Below, piece after piece: positions 60,499-64,000 of a DNA stretch of 64,000 nt; the stretch's first letter is position 1; each line of letters opens with the position of its first letter. The DNA is taken from contig JBEKAA010000002.1 in NCBI GenBank assembly GCA_050018455.1, positions 1 through 64,000 of the forward strand, in the 5' to 3' direction. The DNA is from RBG-13-68-16 sp050018455 (lineage in GTDB: Bacteria > Acidobacteriota > Thermoanaerobaculia > Thermoanaerobaculales > Thermoanaerobaculaceae). The notes beneath the pieces were generated by a model. The model saw only the letters and a list, made by a program, of their open reading frames with translations. It was not told where the DNA came from and made no database searches. Position numbers and translations under genes: made by a program.

Positions 60499-60516
60499 CG
60501 TGAAGAAGGTGTGAAG
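60499..60516 (-). promoter_or_regulatory. Candidate Pho box upstream of pstS
   Basis: On the minus strand TTCACA, five bases, TTCACG form an 11-bp-period direct repeat 47-64 bases before the pstS ATG. PhoB/PhoP sites are direct repeats of this period (TTMACA-type in Bacillus, TGTCA-type in Enterobacteria). Binding by the phoB product here is inference. The same 123-base interval must also serve the divergent phosphodiesterase gene. Confidence 0.5.
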
Positions 60517-60575
60517 AGGCCGAGCACAGCTCTATAGACACAGCGGTTACACCCGGTTTTCGCTACACTCCCGCC

Positions 60576-62480
60576 ATGCGATACCGTAACGTCCTATCCG
60601 CCCCGACCGTGTTGCTCATCGTCGCCTGCGCCGCAACCGAAAACGCCAGGCCCTCTCCCCGGGTTGTTGCGCCTTCGCGGGCTCAGCGCGTCGTGCTTCT
60701 CTCTCTCGACGGCTTTGCCGCGGAGCGTCACGCCGAGAACCTCCGCAACGGGATCTACACCGATCCCGACGGGGTTGCCGCCTTTGGGAGCGGCTACGTG
60801 GTCGAGCGCGCAATCCCGGTCAACCCGACCCTCACCGCGGTGAGCCACACCTCCATCGCCAGCGGGGCGTTCCCGACCGTCACCGGTATCGTGTCGAACA
60901 CCTTCCACCGCCCGGGCACGCCGATCCTGCAGGCGGTTTCGGGATTCGACGCCCCATCGGGCGCGGAACCGCTCTGGGAAGCGTTTCACCGGCAAGGCAA
61001 GCGCGTCGGCGTGCTGGCGTTCCCCGGGTGCGACGGCACGACCGCTTCTCGCACGGCCGACTTCGGAATGGTCTACGTGAGCACCCCGAGCGCCCGGCCG
61101 CGGGTGCTCGATCTTGACGGCGCGCGGTTCACACCGGTGAAACTTCCGTCCGGATGGGCGAGTTACTCGCCCGCGCGGCGGGCCGAGGTCACGGTTGATC
61201 TCACCGGGCCAGGCCTCCCCCAGAGCGTGAGCTTCACCCTGACCGCTCTCGACTCGACAGACGACGGGACGATCGATTACGACACCCTCGTCGTGGACGA
61301 TGACGCCGACCTGTCGAACGGAACGCTCGCCCGGGTCCGCGTCGGGGAATGGTTTCCGCTGCTGCTCCACGCTCCGCATCCGGATGGCGGCACAAGGACC
61401 GTCGGGGCGTGGTGCCTTCTCCAGGGGCTCGCCGCCGACCTGTCGCACGTCACGATCTACCGCGGCGGTTTCTATTCGACCGAGGCGTACCCTCGCGAGT
61501 TCCGAGAAGGGCTGGAGCAAACGGCGGGGTTCTGGCCCGGCCCGCCCGACGAGCGCGCGGTGGCACGGCAGGAGACCGGGGAGGGTGGTATCACGGCCGC
61601 CAACATGCAGGTTCAGGTGCGGCGCTTTTCGGAGTTCTTCAACGCGTGCGCGAAGACAGCCATCAAGAGCGAGCAGTTCGATCTCCTGATGCTCTACCAG
61701 CCGATCCCGGACGAGATCGAGCACGCCTTCTTGCTCACCGATCCGCGACACCGCGGGTACTCACCGGCGCGCGCCAGCGTAGCGCGGGAGATCGTTACGG
61801 AGGCGTTCCGAGCCGGCGATCGCGCAGTCGGCGAGTTGTCGCGCGCGCTCGACTTCACCCACGACGCCCTGGTCGTGGTCTCGGACCACGGCATGGCTCC
61901 GGTCTGGGAGGACATTCACGTCAACCAACTCCTCATGCACGCCGGCCTCGCCTCGGCGGAGAAGGTCGAGAACAGGTGGCGTGTCGCGCCGGCGTCGAAG
62001 ATCGTGGCCTACACGAGCGGCGGCTGCGCCCACCTCTATGTGAACCTCAAGGGCCGCGAACCCGGCGGAGTCGTCGAGACCGCCGACAAGGACGCGGTCG
62101 TTCAGGCCGCGGCGACCGCGCTCGCGCAAGCCCAGGTCGAAGGGGAGAACGTCGTGGAGGCGATGTTCCGCCGGGGCGAGCTCTCGCAGGTCGGGCTCGA
62201 GTCGCCCGACGCAGGCGATCTCGTGGTGTTCCTGCGACTAGGCCTGGCCACAGCGGCGGGGGTTGCAGCCCCGGACGCGAGCTGGCACGTTCCTGCGGAG
62301 ATCTGCGGCCAGCACGGCTACCTCAACTCTCACCGCGAGGTTGCTGCGATCTGGCTCGCTCACGGCGCCGGCGTCCCGCGGCGACACGTGGGCGAGGAAT
62401 CGCTCACCGAGGTCGCGTCGTTCGTTGCCGCGCTGGCGGGGGTGCAGCCACCCCGGCAGGCCCGCGAGTGGGCACGGTGA
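60576..62480 (+). CDS. Type I phosphodiesterase/nucleotide pyrophosphatase, lipoprotein
   Basis: 634 residues. The N-terminus ends in LLIVAC, a lipobox-like signal. The alkaline phosphatase superfamily core has metal ligand Asp in VVLLSLDGF, the catalytic Thr in VNPTLTAVSHTS, then IPDEIEH (Asp and His ligands), VVVSDHGMAP (Asp-His pair) and a distal His in CGQHGYLNSH. This is the ectonucleotide pyrophosphatase/phosphodiesterase (NPP) pattern. An insertion of about 140 residues rich in beta strands lies between the nucleophile and the distal metal site. It should release phosphate groups from diester or nucleotide substrates outside the inner membrane. It is divergent from pstS and could be controlled from the same region. 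Confidence 0.88.
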   Translation: MRYRNVLSAPTVLLIVACAATENARPSPRVVAPSRAQRVVLLSLDGFAAERHAENLRNGIYTDPDGVAAFGSGYVVERAIPVNPTLTAVSHTSIASGAFPTVTGIVSNTFHRPGTPILQAVSGFDAPSGAEPLWEAFHRQGKRVGVLAFPGCDGTTASRTADFGMVYVSTPSARPRVLDLDGARFTPVKLPSGWASYSPARRAEVTVDLTGPGLPQSVSFTLTALDSTDDGTIDYDTLVVDDDADLSNGTLARVRVGEWFPLLLHAPHPDGGTRTVGAWCLLQGLAADLSHVTIYRGGFYSTEAYPREFREGLEQTAGFWPGPPDERAVARQETGEGGITAANMQVQVRRFSEFFNACAKTAIKSEQFDLLMLYQPIPDEIEHAFLLTDPRHRGYSPARASVAREIVTEAFRAGDRAVGELSRALDFTHDALVVVSDHGMAPVWEDIHVNQLLMHAGLASAEKVENRWRVAPASKIVAYTSGGCAHLYVNLKGREPGGVVETADKDAVVQAAATALAQAQVEGENVVEAMFRRGELSQVGLESPDAGDLVVFLRLGLATAAGVAAPDASWHVPAEICGQHGYLNSHREVAAIWLAHGAGVPRRHVGEESLTEVASFVAALAGVQPPRQAREWAR

Positions 62481-62615
62481 GGCTCGCTATGCCGGGTTCG
62501 TCCCGGGCGAACAGCCTGGGGTAACGCTACGGGTCCGGCCCATGCGGTGGCGGCAGCGCACCCGGCTCCGAGCGGGGCGAGCCCGTTCCGGTTCCGTCGG
62601 GGACCGACTCCTGCC

Positions 62616-64000
62616 TCACCTGGGTAGGGCCGAGGGCCTCTGGACGGGCGCCTCGCGCAACGGAATCGTGAAAGCCCAGTTGTCGTCCGCTGCGGGTGTC
62701 ACCTTCCCGTGACGGGCGATGTACTCGCAAATGAGGTCGGCGACCGGCCGGTCGATCTCCTTGACGCGGGGCGCATCCGCCAGGTGCGGGAATCCGCCAC
62801 CGCCGGCGCCGCGGTAGGAGTTGATCGCGACCGTGAAGACGTCGTCCGGACGGACCGCTGCCCCTCCAACGCGTAACCCGCGGATCCGGTGGCCCGTCGG
62901 GGCGGTCGGGTCGACAAGGTACGTGGCGCCCTCGAGCGTATCGAAGTTGTAGGGCGGCGCGTTGGGGTCGCGCTGGAGCGCGCAGCCGCTCGCGGCGCAC
63001 TCTACCCCGGCCCATCCGCGCACCGCATGTTCGAGGACGTCCTTGAGCTGGCTTCCCGTCAGGCGCACCACGAGCAGGGTGTTCGGGTACGGGTACAGCG
63101 CGTGGGCGAGACGAGGCGTGACCGGTCCTGCCGGAAACTCGACGCGCCCGCCGAGAGGCGCCGCGAGCGAGAGTTGCGCTCCAGTCGCCTCGAGCTGCAC
63201 CGCGTGAATAAGGTCCACGCTCGGGTCGTCCCCGACGGGAAGGCTCACGACCTTCAGCGGAGCCGTCAGCTCGCCGAGGGGTCGGGCCAGCTCGGCCTTC
63301 ACCCTCGCCTCCTCGGCTGCCACGGCCGCCGTTACGCCAGGGTCGGCAGGCTCCCCGACCGTCGGCAGGTTCTCGCCGTGCCAGCTCGCCACCTTCCACG
63401 ATCCACCCTCGCGCATGAGGTCGAGGTCCACGCGCGTGACGAACTCCGCCCAGCGGCCGGGCTGGGCCACGACCGTCTTGCCGAAGGAGCGGGGCGGGAT
63501 GCTGCGGTGCGTGTGCCCTGTCAGCAGAAGGTCTATGCCGGGAAGCTGTGCCAGGCGGTAGGCGAAGTTCTCGTTGTCCGTACCGTCGGGCTCTCCGGTA
63601 TCGAGGTCCCGCTCGAACCCGCTGTGGACCACGACGATGACCACGTCGGCACGAAGGCAAAGAGCGGGCACGCGCGCGGCCGCGACCGCAACCGGGTCCT
63701 TGAACGCGAGCCCGGGCCAGTGCGTCGGAGGGTCCCAGTGCGGGACGTTGGGGTTGGTCAGACCGAGAACCGCGATCCTGATGCCGCCCCGCTCGAGGAT
63801 CAGCTCGCCGCCGACGGGAAGCCCCGCCGCGGCGGCCCCGGACAGGTTGGCGGCGAGCCAGGGGAACTTCGACTGCGCGAGGGAGCGGCGAAGGACGTCC
63901 AGACCGAAGTTGAATTCGTGGTTTCCGAGCACCGCCGCGTCGTACCCCACCCGGTTCATGGCCTCGATCGTGGGATCTTCGCCCGGAGCCCCCTTGGCGG
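62616..64000 (-). CDS. 5'-nucleotidase/UshA family protein, N-terminus cut by window edge
   Basis: About 460 residues are visible; the frame stays open to the window edge (upstream codons read AKGAPGEDPTIEA, as in family members), so the start and first metal motif are outside. Visible metallophosphatase motifs are AAVLGNHEFNFG and LLLTGHTHRS. The C-terminal 5'-nucleotidase domain starts near PLKVVSLPVGDD and includes YPYPNTLLVVRLTGSQLKDVLEHAV and FTVAINSYRGAGGGGFP. The enzyme hydrolyses 5'-nucleotides to nucleoside and phosphate in the periplasm. It is convergent with the phosphodiesterase gene and functionally completes the phosphate scavenging set. Confidence 0.9.
   Translation of the reverse strand, partial: AKGAPGEDPTIEAMNRVGYDAAVLGNHEFNFGLDVLRRSLAQSKFPWLAANLSGAAAAGLPVGGELILERGGIRIAVLGLTNPNVPHWDPPTHWPGLAFKDPVAVAAARVPALCLRADVVIVVVHSGFERDLDTGEPDGTDNENFAYRLAQLPGIDLLLTGHTHRSIPPRSFGKTVVAQPGRWAEFVTRVDLDLMREGGSWKVASWHGENLPTVGEPADPGVTAAVAAEEARVKAELARPLGELTAPLKVVSLPVGDDPSVDLIHAVQLEATGAQLSLAAPLGGRVEFPAGPVTPRLAHALYPYPNTLLVVRLTGSQLKDVLEHAVRGWAGVECAASGCALQRDPNAPPYNFDTLEGATYLVDPTAPTGHRIRGLRVGGAAVRPDDVFTVAINSYRGAGGGGFPHLADAPRVKEIDRPVADLICEYIARHGKVTPAADDNWAFTIPLREAPVQRPSALPR

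Noticed and set aside
1..64000. Search for rRNA, tRNA, transposase, integrase or phage genes
   Set aside because: No such feature could be recognised on either strand; intergenic gaps are short and show no cloverleaf-like tRNA pattern.

Overview
The window is GC-rich (about two-thirds G+C by eye) bacterial chromosomal DNA, gene-dense, with many four-base ATGA/GTGA start-stop overlaps. A periplasmic SurA-like/parvulin pair, lipoproteins, a meso-diaminopimelate type MurE and UshA- and PstS-like periplasmic proteins point to a Gram-negative (diderm) cell. The unbroken division/cell-wall order mraZ-rsmH-ftsL-ftsI-murE-murF-mraY-murD-ftsW-murG-murC-ftsQ-ftsA-ftsZ, together with a secreted subtilase ending in a tripartite C-terminal anchor and a DsrC/DsrMK-like module, suggests an Acidobacteriota member, perhaps Thermoanaerobaculia. 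That placement is inference; no rRNA gene is present to settle it.

Layout. 1-4000: cut-off LolA-like protein, secreted alpha/beta hydrolase and two parvulin/SurA-type folding factors. 4064-19547: the complete dcw cluster, headed by a promoter and four 10-bp-spaced GTGG repeats that look like the MraZ operator. 19548-20858: a 70-bp tandem repeat, a zinc-ribbon protein and the leader of a large subtilase (20859-25100). 25329-29354: thioesterase, M23 peptidase, AmpG-like permease and DUF4337 protein. 29541-34254: SthA transhydrogenase, superoxide dismutase and a DUF4388 protein. 34501-38883: DsrC, DsrM-like and DsrK-like proteins, a convergent cysteine desulfurase and a lipoprotein cytochrome c. 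39098-44009: a receiver/PEP-synthase-type ATP-binding fusion, then a DUF47 protein convergent with a Pit phosphate carrier. 44289-45806: a secreted thioredoxin-fold protein with an in-frame TGA at the first position of its CxxC motif and a hairpin behind it, so a probable selenoprotein. 45883-50867: MgtC/DUF4010 membrane protein, Rossmann protein, YjbQ-like protein and a multi-S1 RNA-binding protein. 51089-64000: a phosphate-starvation regulon (phoR, phoB, two pstB genes around phoU, enlarged pstA and pstC, pstS) next to a secreted phosphodiesterase and a 5'-nucleotidase.

How parts work together. The dcw genes build lipid II and the divisome, and SurA/parvulin, M23 and AmpG-like products fit envelope assembly and turnover. 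The Pho/Pst block forms a sense-transport-scavenge unit: PhoR/PhoB sense, PstSCAB imports, and the phosphodiesterase and nucleotidase release phosphate outside the inner membrane. Pit plus DUF47 is a second phosphate route. DsrC-DsrM-DsrK with a neighbouring cysteine desulfurase suggests quinone-linked thiol/sulfur redox chemistry.

Non-coding highlights. Five GA-rich/CT-rich intergenic elements each end at the stop codon of a minus-strand gene. Four of them fold as nested inverted repeats, one with perfect 19-bp arms. The putative Sec-encoding TGA at 44433 is the most exciting single observation.
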